DNA of 64,000 nt from assembly GCA_963576725.1 (NCBI GenBank), contig OY755242.1, positions 23,914,869-23,978,868 of the forward strand, written 5' to 3'. Origin of the DNA: Azorinus chamasolen (lineage: Eukaryota > Mollusca > Bivalvia > Cardiida > Solecurtidae). Position numbers and translations under genes: made by a program. The notes under the pieces were generated by a model. It saw only the letters and a program-made list of their open reading frames with translations. It was not told the DNA's origin and searched no databases. Positions within the stretch are counted from its first letter, which is position 1, and every line of letters begins with the position of its first letter. Shown here piece by piece: positions 52,833 to 62,889 of this stretch.

Positions 52833-53361
52833 TATAACGCTTTACTCCATAAATACACATTTCTACGCCTTTGCAAACAGAGTAGACAGAATCAGACGGC
52901 TCCCATTGGAACCGTCTATTTAGGGTTTGCTTATGATATATTCTACAGCTTCTTTCATTAAGACAAGAGTGTTCGGAGGAGCACATGTGTCACCTACTCG
53001 CAGCTGACACAAAAACTTATTGTTAATATGAAAAATGGAAAAAAAACTCAAAAAATATTGATGCTAGAGTTGTGACCCTTGTGCATGACACCTCCTCTCA
53101 CCATGCTTGTTGCATGTGTGAAATTTGAAAGCTCTATAATGATTAGTTTAGAAATGACAGCCAAAAAAAGAAAGTGTTACGGACAGACAGACGGACAGAC
53201 AGACAGACGACGGAAAAGTGATCCCTATGTGACACACTGCCTCTCAGCAGGTGACACAAAAAAGTATCTTGTTTATAGTGTTATTATAAAGATTTAGTTG
53301 ATTAATATTCATGATATCATTATTTCTTGCCTGAATATTCATGGAGTAAATGGATATTTAA
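52833..53361 (+). mobile_element. TTAA-B2 MITE carrying a pearl/Helentron-like insertion
   Basis: The left part has ACGCTTTACTCCATAAATAC and the core GAGTAGACAGAATCAGACGG, CTCCCATTGGAACCGTCTAT. The right part has TTGATTAATATTCATGATAT and TGAATATTCATGGAGTAAAT. The insert at 52984-53262 separates the two halves. Confidence 0.65.
52984..53262 (+). mobile_element. Pearl/Helentron-like short element (HL4), nested
   Basis: The left subterminal repeat GTGTCACCT (52987) pairs with AGGTGACAC (53249) before an A run. A GGACAGAC microsatellite lies at about 53181-53210. The right end folds as TATGTGACAC...AGGTGACACA. The body (CTCACCATGCTTGTTGCATG) is single copy here. Confidence 0.6.
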
Positions 53362-53534
53362 CGTGTGATGTTTTGATAAATATATTTGCGCTGATGTGCA
53401 TTTAACGTCACACATGTTGATGCATTTATCGCGACGTGATTATCATTTGCAAACAGCATGGATCCAGATAAGACCGAGAAATGTGGCGTCCTATGAAAAA
53501 TTGAACGAATCCGATGGAAGTAAAAATTGAAACA
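53362..53534. other. D-core fragment and unassigned DNA
   Basis: AAACAGCATGGATCCAGATA and GTGGCGTCCTATG at about 53453-53493. Confidence 0.4.
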
Positions 53535-53539
53535 GATCA

Positions 53540-53695
53540 GGGTCAAAGGTTATAAAGCTTTTTAGTTGAGTCTGAGTTTGTTCTTAAGCATTTGCTTGGT
53601 CCGATTTGAGCCAAAGGCTAAACTCTGACCAATCAAAAACTTGAGAACGAACTCAGACTCAACCAAACATTTTTATAAACATGGATACAGGTTTT
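53540..53695. mobile_element. Foldback element M
   Basis: AAGGTTATAAAGCTTTTTAG, TTGAGTCTGAGTTTGTTCTT, apex TTGAGCCAAAGGCTAAA, CTTGAGAACGAACTCAGACT, TTTTATAAACATGGA. Confidence 0.75.
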
Positions 53696-53704
53696 TAGCA
53701 GACG

Positions 53705-53959
53705 TTATCTTTTTACTGCATAAATACGAATTGAATTTCTATACTTTGAAAACAGAGTGGACCCAGATCATAGGCTCCTATAGAAGCCGTCTGATTAGGA
53801 TCTACTCTGTTTGCTTATGAAATAATATAGATATGAGTTCACAGTTTCCTCCCATGGGCACACATTCCAACATGTCACGGTGCCATTATAAAAATTGAAT
53901 TCATTGATATTCATTATTTGATTATTTCTCACATGAATATTCATGGAGTAAATGGTTAA
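53705..53959 (+). mobile_element. TTAA-B2 MITE, near complete
   Basis: The left end is TTATCTTTTTACTGCATAAA. The core is ACAGAGTGGACCCAGATCAT, AGGCTCCTATAGAAGCCGTC, TGATTAGGATCTACTCTGTT. The tail is TCACATGAATATTCATGGAG to AAATGGTTAA. Confidence 0.7.
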
Positions 53960-54481
53960 TTTCAGTTGATTTGTAAGAAACTCTAATCGCCCCATCCCAC
54001 TCAGTGCGAACTGCACAATGTCTGATCTGGATCAAAAACGTTCACACAGGTGGTCACGTATTCTCATAAAGCATACTACATGTAAGGGTCAAACACTGTT
54101 TTGTCTGATGAGAAGTCAACTTGATGTTCAGGACACATCAGCCATTGTACTTCTCCTGAATAGTTGCTTTAGATATTCACTACTGTCCTCTTTGTGTCTT
54201 TTCGATCAGTTTTCCTGAAACAACAATAAGTTACACACATGTTACATTAATGGTGCTGTTACATAGTATAAAAACATCTTCCTCTTTTATCATTATGATA
54301 TTAATAACTCTAAATGACCCTAAATTCTGCATAAGCCATAATTGATCCTATGAAATAAGCATTGATATAAATACAGGCAATCGATATAAAGGTTATAGCT
54401 TATATAAAGACAACCATGTTTACGTCGGCAATTTAGTGAATAGACCTACAGGCATTGTACCTTTAACCCTATGATCGTATA
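53960..54481. other. Unassigned stretch
   Basis: A short open frame (54018-54218) is without motif. No repeat is recognised. Confidence 0.5.
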
Positions 54482-54614
54482 CAGTAAAACCCCTCTATAA
54501 TGGACACTAAATTACATAAAATAATTTGTGTTAAAGGTAGGTGGCTGCTTAAAGCAAGGTGAAAGTATATATCTTATATGAGCGTTCTGTTTTACTTTAA
54601 CCTTGCTTTAAGCA
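54482..54614 (+). mobile_element. TA-H MITE, right arm lost
   Basis: It starts CAGTAAAACCCCTCTATAAT and reaches AACCTTGCTTTAAGCAG, then switches to the sequence of the inverted duplication. The stem top is damaged (GTATATATCTTATATGAGCG). Confidence 0.75.
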
Positions 54615-54615
54615 G

Positions 54616-54735
54616 ACAGACAGAAAGATTCAAAAGACATAGAAGGACATGGTTAGAAAAAAATCGAGTTAGTTTGATATAGAATCCGGTCGTCTTCTCC
54701 AGCTACTAATTGTTCGAAGTACCAGTTTTGATTTT
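54616..54735 (-). repeat. Dispersed inverted duplicate of 60356-60495
   Basis: GACAGAAAGATTCAAAAGAC, ATAGAAGGACATGGTTAG, AAATCGAGTTAG and CTCCAGCTACTAATTGTT occur here and, in reverse complement, at 60356-60495. This copy lacks about 23 bases between two TTGTT words. Confidence 0.75.
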
Positions 54736-54774
54736 TTTAGTTTCACTTCAAGAAAATAATTTCAATTTCACATA

Positions 54775-54978
54775 CAGTAAAACCTCTCTACAACAACCAC
54801 TAAATTATATCAAGTATTTTGTGTTAAAGGCAGGTGGATGCTTAAAGCAAGGTGAAAGTAAAACAGAACGCTCCTATAGGAGCGTTCTGTTTTACTTTAA
54901 CCTTGCTTTAAGCAGTCACCTGCCCTAAATACTAACTAATTAACACAATTTAGTGGCCGTTATAGAGAGGTTTTACTG
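54775..54978 (+). mobile_element. TA-H MITE, full length
   Basis: TA-flanked CAGTAAAACCTCTCTACAAC to AGAGAGGTTTTACTG. The apex GCTCCTATAGGAGC and GTAAAACAGAAC arms are exact. Confidence 0.9.
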
Positions 54979-55225
54979 TATATAAAACCTATTCACGACT
55001 TTATGCATATTAAGTAGATTTTTTTACAATGGCGTTGCACGTAAGCGAATGGTAGAAACTGTAGAATGAGATCCTTATAGATATATAATCACACATTATA
55101 GATATCGATCAATCGTTTGGAGTCGTCCGATCTGGGTCTTCTCTGTTCCCAAGGCGTTAACATGCGTAGCTGTTGAGTAAAGATTTAACAGCTGCTACCT
55201 GTTCAAATTTGGAGATTTCTGAATT
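54979..55225. other. Unassigned with B-core fragment
   Basis: GTCGTCCGATCTGGGTCTTC, TCTGTTCCCAAGGCGTTAAC at about 55123-55160 is the right half of a B-type element. Confidence 0.45.
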
Positions 55226-55372
55226 TCTTTGAGAAACGAAGGGGTAGGGAAGGGGATGGGAGGGGAGGCAGGGAGTAGGAAGGGATAGGAATGCAGGAGA
55301 GAGAGTGAGAGAGAGAAAGTGGGTAACAGAGAGAGAGGGGAGATGGGGGAGAGAGGGTGTCTGTTCTGTCCC
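55226..55372 (+). repeat. Polypurine G/A-rich tract
   Basis: About 140 bases that are almost all purine on this strand, from GAGAAACGAAGGGG to GGGAGAGAGGGTG, with GA runs near 55298 and 55330. Able in principle to form triplex DNA. Confidence 0.85.
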
Positions 55373-55439
55373 CAGTTTTATGCGATGCACAGAATCACAC
55401 ATATCGTTTTCCGTCTTACTTTTATAATAATCTTATAAT

Positions 55440-55523
55440 ATCTGACTAAGAATGAACGCATATATCATGTATGAAAAGAGCGCTATATAAATGTGGTATA
55501 ATAATAATAATAATAATAATATG
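55440..55523 (+). mobile_element. SINE-like tail with AAT repeat
   Basis: AAAAGAGCGCTATATAAATG, then a run of about seven ATA/AAT triplets. AGCGCTATATAAAT plus an AT-rich triplet tail is a common invertebrate SINE 3' end. No tRNA-like head is visible. Confidence 0.4.
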
Positions 55524-55639
55524 ATTATCATTTTTAACTACTGTATTTAAGTCACCTGGTTTAGTCATATTACAAAAAAAAATGAACTATTAATGCAATG
55601 CAGGTAGTGGAGTTTATACACCGATATACGCCGGGGAAA

Positions 55640-55835
55640 TACAGTTTGAAACAGTGTAGATTCAGATTAGTCGCCGCGTTGTAACATATCGTAGGATCTA
55701 GGTCTACACCTTTTGTAACTCATTAGCAGTAACACTACTTTGTTTGCTGCTGCTACAAACAGTGCAGGCAATTATCAATCGCCGCGTTATAACGCATCAT
55801 CGTATCTTGGTCAACACCTTTTGTTACTATCAACA
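55640..55835 (+). repeat. Two diverged tandem copies of a ~110-bp unit
   Basis: TCGCCGCGTTGTAACATATC with GGTCTACACCTTTTGTAACT at about 55670-55720, then TCGCCGCGTTATAACGCATC with GGTCAACACCTTTTGTTACT at about 55778-55829. Both are preceded by AAACAGTG. Confidence 0.7.
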
Positions 55836-55947
55836 AACAAAACATGTCCTGATCAAACGCTGCTTTCAAATCCCCATCTGATAGTGGCGTATTTGTACAT
55901 TGTTTTTCATAATAGTTACGTTACAGCTAATGATGAGAAAATATATA

Positions 55948-56417
55948 CAGTTAAACCTCTCCATAGCGACAACTTGTGGGCGTACACATGCGTGTCTTTT
56001 AAGGCAGGTAACAACTAATTGCAGAACCAAAGAAATATGGTCAGTTCTATATAACCTCTGTGCTGCGATAAGCTACCATCTAGTTTATTCAACTTGTACC
56101 GAGTGTTCAGTTTAAACCCGACATTAAGCTGTCACACGACTTTAAGCCCAGAAATGATATTTGTTTAACGCATTCGCTCCCACGATCCCATATATAGGAC
56201 GTAGGCAAACACTGCAGACACTGATCAGACGCCGCATAATGCGGCGTCTGGTCATAGTCTACACTGTTTGCTGGTAGAAATTTCAATATAAAACAAAACG
56301 AAATTGAAAATTTAGCCAGGAACCCCTTAGATAAAAAATGGACTAATCCAATATATAAACATGGAATGATCCCCTGGGCCCAAATGGGTTATTGTTCATA
56401 GTAGCGATGTTTTATTG
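55948..56417 (+). mobile_element. TA-type MITE carrying a nested TTAA-F
   Basis: It starts CAGTTAAACCTCTCCATAGC. Inner motif GGCAGGTAACAACTAATTGC and partner ATAAGCTACCATCTAG are present, with a second decayed arm set after it. The right end, after the F element, is TCATAGTAGCGATGTTTTAT then TG. Confidence 0.6.
56165..56391 (+). mobile_element. TTAA-F MITE (nested)
   Basis: TTAACGCATTCGCTCCCACG to GGCCCAAATGGGTTA. The core is CACTGCAGACACTGATCAGA, CGCCGCATAATGCGGCG, TCTGGTCATAGTCTACACTG. The small hairpin CCATATATAGG precedes it. Confidence 0.8.
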
Positions 56418-56834
56418 TAATAATCAATTTCTAATTCGATAGATCGACATTTCGTTCTCATTACGTGGCAGCACGAGATTCAGTCTTTAAATCATTTAAC
56501 AACTAAATACCGACGCATGTATACCGTATATATATATTAACCGAAAGTGCATAGAATCATTTACAGTAGATACATGTATAGATGACAAATTAAAGTTTCA
56601 ATTGGTTTCAGTTTTCAACGCATTCGGTCGAGACTTCGTAAACTATGTAATATTTATAAACATAAGACACTTTGTCGGATAAACAAATATGAAAACAACG
56701 CCACACATTGATTAGTTCCTGGGTAAGTTAGTGTATTCTCGTATGTCTGTCACAAATTACATGTATAAATATTTTAATGAGTTGCTCATAAAACCGTGAC
56801 CAGATTATGAGTGCTGTATATATTACCTGACTTT
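56418..56834. other. Unassigned stretch
   Basis: Nothing recognised. Confidence 0.5.
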
Positions 56835-57039
56835 TAATCATATTAACGTCTTTTGAAGCATGTGCAAACAAAGCAGACCAAGCTCAGATAGATCATGTAG
56901 GAGTTGTCTGATCAATGTCTGCTCTGTTATCTTATGGAACAATATAGACATGGGTTTACTGTTTCTGTAAGTGCTAAACCTTTCTGTGTTCATATGTGCC
57001 ATTATAAAAGGCATCTAATATTTATGATGTAAAGGGTCA
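56835..57039 (+). mobile_element. TTAA-B2 MITE, degraded
   Basis: TTTAATCATATTAACGTCTT at the left; core AAAGCAGACCAAGCTCAGAT, AGATCATGTAGGAGTTGTCT, GATCAATGTCTGCTCTGTTA; tail ends ATGATGTAAAGGGTCAAA. Confidence 0.6.
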
Positions 57040-57058
57040 AACGATCATTAACTAAATA

Positions 57059-57262
57059 CAGTAAAACCTCTCTATAACGGCCACTTTATTGTGTTAATTA
57101 GTTGGTATTTAGGACAGGTGGCTGCTTAAAGCAATGTGAAAGTAAAACAGAACGCTCCTATAGGAGCGTTCTGTTTTGCGTTCACCTATCTTTAAGCAGC
57201 CACCTGCCTTTAACACAAAATACTTGGTGTAATTTAGTGGCCGTTATAGAGGGATCTTACTG
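57059..57262 (+). mobile_element. TA-H MITE, full length
   Basis: TA-flanked CAGTAAAACCTCTCTATAAC to GAGGGATCTTACTG. The apex GCTCCTATAGGAGC is exact. Confidence 0.9.
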
Positions 57263-57731
57263 TAAATATTATTACCTAAAATAGCAGCTGACTGCTTCAT
57301 GTACAATAAACGTAATGCAGATAGCTCAGTTTTTATTTTATCTAATTTTGAGGGGTTTGTAATTCTGAATTTCCGTCGTCTTCCATTGGAGAGTTTTCTG
57401 TATTGCCTTGGTCTTGCTTTCACATAAACACCTTTCTTATAGACCAGCAACTAGACCATTTGAATACTGAGCTGATAGCGATTATAGCGATCACGTGACC
57501 ACAAATACAAAACGTCACTCAGATACGCCACGGAAAGCCCTCAAATGTATTCATTTGTTTATTCCCAGATCATTTGCAGATATTTGCTATTGTAAAGGAA
57601 ACAATCAAAGGTTACCTGTGGGGAAATAGCTAAGTAGCGTTTGTATTTGAGGTCACGTGATAGTGAATATTTATCGCCAGTGTTATCAGGGTCTAAACTG
57701 TTTGAAAATAATTTACATCTACATTATTTTA
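57263..57731. other. Unassigned stretch with a minus-strand open frame
   Basis: A 68-codon minus-strand frame at 57244-57450 is basic, then helical in appearance (KLDKIKTELSALRLLYMKQS). It has no ATG after the preceding stop and overlaps an H element at its end. I do not call it a gene. Confidence 0.4.
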
Positions 57732-57929
57732 TAGTTAAACTCCTCTAAACAGGACGTTAATTTTTTTTTATAAATATCGGTCTTGGAAACAGGTGGAAGC
57801 TTAATGCGGGGTGAAGGTGATACAGAAAGCTCCTCTTGAAACTTCCTGCAAGACTTTCACCCTGCATTAAGCAGTCATCTGCCTCAAAATATCTTAATTG
57901 TTCTAGTCCGGTTTAAATGGGTTTTACTG
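57732..57929 (+). mobile_element. TA-I MITE
   Basis: TAGTTAAACTCCTCTAAACA to TTAAATGGGTTTTACTG. Inner arms are ACAGGTGGAAGCTTAATGCG and CTGCATTAAGCAGTCATCTG; the stem top AAGCTCCTCTTGAAACTT is imperfect. Confidence 0.75.
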
Positions 57930-58556
57930 AATTACCTTATTTGACAAACAGATCCTAGTACTTATCATAAGACCATTCTCAGGTTGACTAGTTGAGATAT
58001 TCCCTGTTCGAAAAGCGCCCAACCTAAGAAATTTCTCAAATAAGCGCTGTTGCGCCCGGATAATGTCCCATGGTATATATTTAAATCGGAACCCCTCAAC
58101 GATAACGGTCAAACATCGCCTATATGGGTTGCATTTATTTTAATAAGGTGCCCCACATACAGTTAATTGCGAAATCATTCATTTAATCCTGTTGAGAAGT
58201 TTGTTAGCTTTTTCCACTGTACCTGATGCCAACTTTTAAAAGCTGGCACATATATCTAATTAATACACTCTCTGTTTCCTGTTTGGTATGCTTATTGTTG
58301 TATTTTATAGAGGTAATTGCAACTGCAATCAATGTATCTATGATTTACACAGAACCTTACGAGTACCAGACCATTCAAAATGAATCTTTCTGTATTTGAA
58401 CCCTCTCCGGGGCGTCTAGTACACGTGCCCACAGACTATGGACGTAACATGTAAGTATCTCGCTGACAATGACGGTTCTGTGCTTACATTTTCAAATAGT
58501 TTGGATCCAGATGGGACATCGAGTAACACTATGTGTCATATTAGGATTTAAAGTAT
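57930..58556. other. Unassigned stretch with a D core
   Basis: AAATAGTTTGGATCCAGATG, GGACATCGAGTAACACTATG, TGTCATATTAGGATTTAAAG at about 58494-58553 is a D core. The H element follows immediately. Confidence 0.5.
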
Positions 58557-58767
58557 AGTAAAAACCTCTCTATAACGACCACTAAATTGTGTTTATTAGT
58601 TGGTATTTTGTGTTAAAGGCAGGTGGTTGCTTAAAGCAAGGTGAAAGTAAAACAGAACGTTCCTATAGGAGCGTTCTGTTTTACTTTCACCTTGCTTTAA
58701 GCATCCACCTGCCTTTAACACAAAATACTTGATATAATTTAGTGGTCGTTATAGAGAGGTTTTACTG
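58557..58767 (+). mobile_element. TA-H MITE, full length
   Basis: TAGTAAAAACCTCTCTATAA to AGAGAGGTTTTACTG, TA on both sides. The stem is near perfect, with apex GTTCCTATAGGAGC (one mismatch). Confidence 0.85.
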
Positions 58768-58812
58768 TATGTGAAATTGAAATTATGTTCTTGAAGTGAA
58801 ACTAAAACAAAA

Positions 58813-60346
58813 GTACCGCATACGGTACATAATACGCCCACTTGCAAACTTTCTCTGATTCAACATGCCTTATAAGCGTTGGCATTTTCTAATATGTGCT
58901 TCAGATCTTGATTTCCATATTAAGGTGATACTATTTTTAAAAAAGTTGAAGTGAATATCTTATTAAATAAAAAAGTTATAGCTAATCCTCATATTTGCAG
59001 ATTTTTGAAAAGTGAAACGGCCATAACTCTGTAAAGACAAACTGAATGAACCTCAAAATACACTCAGCTTCAGATTTTTGTTGCTTAAAATATTTCTGTT
59101 AAGTTTCATTTATATCATTTTATAGTTTTCCCAGAAAATAAGAGACAAACTAAAAGCTGACAGACAAACAAAGCAACAAACACACAAAGTTCAAGGACCA
59201 TAACTTTAGAATAAAATGACTTGCCAAAAACCCTGCAATATATGTGAAAATTCATATTAAGGTTTAACCATATAAAAAAATTGAAGTAAATATCATTTCA
59301 AATGAAAAATTTATGGCCATCCTCATATATATTTGCATAGATTTGCATTATTTCTTTTAAGTGCAAGGGCCATAACTCCGAAACGACAAATCATATGAAC
59401 CTCAGAATCAACTCAGCTTCAGATCTTGATACATTAAACATTTGTGTGAAGTTTCATTAATATCTGTCAAACAGTTTTCCGAGAAAACTGACTTAGCTTC
59501 AGATCTTGATGCATTAAACATGTGTGTGAAGTTTCATTAATATCTGTCAAACAGTTTTCCCAGAAAACAGCGGACAAACTATATGCATATATTTGCATTA
59601 TTTTTTAAGTAAAAGGGCCATAACTCTAAAACGAAAAATCAAATGAACCTCAGAATCGACTCAGCTTCAGATCTTGATGCATTAAACATTTGTGTGAAGT
59701 TTCATTAATATCTCTCAAATAGTTTTCCCAGAAAACAGCGGACAAACTATTTGCATGTATTTGCATTATTTTTTAAGGACAAGGGCCATAACTCTGAAAC
59801 GAAAAATCAAATGAACTTCAGAATCAACTCAGCTTCAGATCTTGATGCATTAAACATTTGTGTGAAGTTTCATTAATATCTCTCAAATAGTTTTCCCAGT
59901 AAACAGCGGACAAACTATTTGCATGTATTTACATTATGTTTTAAGTAAAATGGCCATAACTCCGAAACGACAAATCAAATGAACCTCAGAATAGACTCAG
60001 CTTCAGATCTTGATGCATTTAACATTTTTGTGAAGTTTCATTAATATCTCTCATATAGTTTTCCCAGAAAACAGCGGACAAACTATTTGCATGTTTTAAG
60101 GACAAGGGCCATAACTCTGAAACGAAAAATCAAATGAACCTCAGAATCAACTCAGCTTCAGATCTTGATACATTAAACATTTGTGTGAAGTTTCATTAAT
60201 ATCTGTCAAACAGTTTTCCGAGAAAACTGCGGACAAACAAAATGTTGACGGACGGACGAACGAACGAACGAACGAACGAACGGACGGACGGACGGACAGG
60301 GTCACGCCAATATACGACCACCTTTATTAGGTGGGCGTATAAAAAG
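58813..60346 (+). mobile_element. Complete pearl/Helentron-like element, about 7 core units (HL7)
   Basis: The left subterminal repeat ATACGCCCAC at 58832 is complementary to GTGGGCGTAT at 60331. In between are about seven tandem units of roughly 165 bp (some longer): AAGGGCCATAACTCTGAAAC, AAATCAAATGAACCTCAGAA, ACTCAGCTTCAGATCTTGAT, GTGTGAAGTTTCATTAATAT, GTTTTCCCAGAAAACAGCGG. A GGAC/GAAC microsatellite lies at 60248-60299. The terminal hairpin is TATACGACCACCT/AGGTGGGCGTATA, then AAAAA. Known bivalve pearl elements have a ~160-bp tandem core and an ACGG-type microsatellite; the match is structural. Confidence 0.75.
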
Positions 60347-60349
60347 CCA

Positions 60350-60495
60350 AAACTAGTAATTCGAACAAGCGACACATTTTGTAACAACAATTAGTAGCTG
60401 GAGAGGACGAATCGATTCTATATCCAGCTAACTCGATTTTTCCTAACCATGTCCTTCTATGTCTTTTGAATCTTTCTGTCTGTCTCTGTCTTTGT
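60350..60495 (+). repeat. Dispersed inverted duplicate of 54616-54735
   Basis: ACAATTAGTAGCTGGAGAGG, CTAACTCGATTTTTCCTAAC, ATGTCCTTCTATGTCTTTTG and AATCTTTCTGTCTGTC are the reverse complement of the earlier copy. This copy is fuller. Confidence 0.75.
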
Positions 60496-60549
60496 GTAGA
60501 ACTTTCTCTATATACCTCTTCCTGAGTCTTTCCCTGTCTCTTACTGATT

Positions 60550-60960
60550 CTCTAGTTAACAGGAAAGGGGGCAATTAAGAAAAACAAAAGAAATAAAAGA
60601 CAAATAGATGTAGGAAGACGGGCAAATAGAAAATATTAGGAGAAATGAAAGACAGAATGACTAAATGAGAGAAAATGAGAGAAGATGACACATAAATGAA
60701 AAAGATAGCTGTATAACTACAGGTACCAATATGACGACAAAGGGGGAAGAACGAGACAAGAAGAATCAGGAAAAGTGGAGACTGGAAGACAGAATGGGAA
60801 ATATATGTATATGAAGTTAAAGAAAGAAAAGCGAGTGGGAGGAGAGATACATTGCTGGACACAGTGAACGAACGAGAACGAAATGTAAAACAAACAAGAG
60901 ACAAGATAGCGCATGTACATGTGAGTCAGAGACAGAAATAGATTTTGCAAATTGAAATAT
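60550..60960 (+). repeat. Long purine-rich low-complexity tract
   Basis: A/G-rich on this strand for about 400 bases, with GAAAGACAGAATGACTAAAT, GAGAGAAAATGAGAGAAG and similar words. Minus-strand open frames of 77 and 109 codons are rich in F, L and S, as expected from CT-rich DNA; I do not call them genes. Confidence 0.65.
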
Positions 60961-61519
60961 TATTTGGAACTTTGTTCAAAGTTGAAACTTAGATCAAAGT
61001 TGTTGAAAGTCCCTGATGTATAAGCATTGTCAATTGCACGATCTTCCTCGATTTCCATTTGTTCGTTTGTATTTACCTACGAAATATATACGAATACATT
61101 TTACTTTTTATCAAAACCATTTGAAAAATAACCGACGCTGAACAAAACAAAATCTGATGAAAGTTTATTTTCTAAATGCATACGTAAATGTGTACAGTTG
61201 ATATCTACGTGATACTATGGCGACTTGAAAAAATAGAAATGTATTGTATTCCATATGATGTACAGTGTAGACCAAGGATCATACACGGTAATGGAAAGCA
61301 GCGACTGACCAGGGTCTGCTCTGTTTGCATTAAAAACTACTCTGTATTCAGGACCTCGTTAAAATTAAGTACAATGTATACTTCATAAATGCTTCTAGGT
61401 GACTGTGCGTTTTGTTGTTGTTTTGTTTTACTGTAGGATCCGCAGCCTGGTGTTTTTTGTTCTATTTCTGTTTCATTCAACAGTCTATTGTAAAAGTAAT
61501 ACCGAACGTGTACAGTACC
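60961..61519. other. Unassigned stretch with a B-type core
   Basis: TGTAGACCAAGGATCATACA and GACCAGGGTCTGCTCTGTTT at about 61266-61328 are two arms of a decayed B core. Confidence 0.5.
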
Positions 61520-61768
61520 TTAACCTTTTCCCTGTTCTATAAATTATTCCAAATTCCAATTCCTACTGACTATTGATGGATAAATTAGTTACAATAAAAA
61601 GTGGAAGGTGAAAAATTGTAGCCATTTTAGAAACTTAACAAACATATCTATCAAAATCCATTAGCAAACAGAGCAGACCCTGATCATACATCTCCTATAA
61701 GAACCGTTTGATCGTGTCTACTCTTTTGCGGATGCGTGGAAAGGCGTTTATATACAGAAATGGGCTTA
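61520..61768 (+). mobile_element. TTAA-B MITE
   Basis: TTAACCTTTTCCCTGTTCTA to ATATACAGAAATGGGCTTA. The core is AAACAGAGCAGACCCTGATC, ATACATCTCCTATAAGAACC, GTTTGATCGTGTCTACTCTT. It aligns with 19546-19797 over its whole length. Confidence 0.75.
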
Positions 61769-62889
61769 TTGGAGAGATCATTAGGTCTCTCCTCAGTGTT
61801 GGAATTGAATGTCGGCGTATTATGGGATGGTTTACAATTTATCCCATGGAGTTTTGAATTGGGATAGTAAAAAGAATATCGCCGTCTACCGGACGGGACG
61901 AGTTGTGGCTATTCGCATGCGCGAGTTTTGGTGATATAAAAAATACGCAGTAAAACTATCACTAACCAATAAGGAGTTTGAATATTAAAGTATTTATAGA
62001 AATCGTGATTGAGTTTGAACAATAGGATCAGTGGAATCCAGATTGTCGATATTTTAATTCAAATAGAGATGATTATTTTATCCCAGAACAAAGTGCAATC
62101 ATTTTTGCATTCCGTGTAAAATTCGAGTAACGGTCGGCTCAGTTTCGATTTTTAGATTGACCTCGATGGAGCTGAACATATTATTTAGGTCTATTTCCAG
62201 CCGCTTTAAGAGCTTCTTAATCTAAATAACATGTGAGTAGAATGGAAACATGTACTTTTTTTCCATTAATCTTTGCTTTGATTCTTATTAAACCGCGTTT
62301 CTCCAGCGGTGGATTAAAGTCGGTATGACTAAACACCGGATATGATTCTCATATCCGCGGATATGAGATTCGCAGCCTAAAATCGGCCACAAAAGCATTA
62401 TTTTTTATTAGAAAAACATTTTACCGAGGTGATTGAGTTAATAAAACTGATAAATCGTAACCAATTTAACCAAATAAATTCTCTGTTTTTTTTCTGTTGT
62501 CTTATTTGTATATTTCTATTGGTGATTTTCCCGTTATTTTATCAACATATGCATATTTACAGAAAATTGGAATACATGTACATACATTGTTAAGGATCAG
62601 TATGCCTTAGAAACGGCTAGTATTATCACTAACCTAATAAACCTTCTGGATACTACCGGAAGAAAACTAATAGGAGGATCTAGCTTATTTGGAAGTGCTT
62701 GCTAGATGCATAAACCTATGTTTTGACTGGCGTGTCCATGTGCCTTAGAACTTCACGAGGAAACAAGTTGAATAAAATGTATTGTTGTTTATACGTGATT
62801 TACCAATATGTGTCTAAGATATTATACACATGCTTTAGTTTCATGTCAATTATGTCAATCATAAATATTTTAGTATGCATTCATTTGTA
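61769..62889. other. Unassigned stretch ahead of a LINE-like tail
   Basis: Two small palindromes: GAGAGATCATTAGGTCTCTC at about 61773, and GATTCTCATATCCGCGGATATGAGA-type sequence at about 62345-62370 (arms TCTCATATCCG/CGGATATGAGA). No coding frame. It could be the 3' untranslated part of a LINE, given the tail at 62890. Confidence 0.4.

Noticed and set aside
57244..57450. Basic, helix-like minus-strand frame as an exon
   Set aside because: It has no ATG after the upstream stop, overlaps an H MITE end, and no second exon or homologous domain was recognised.
60575..60950. Minus-strand open frames of 109 and 77 codons that look membrane-like
   Set aside because: They are translations of a CT-rich low-complexity tract, and the two overlapping frames have the same F/L/S-rich composition.
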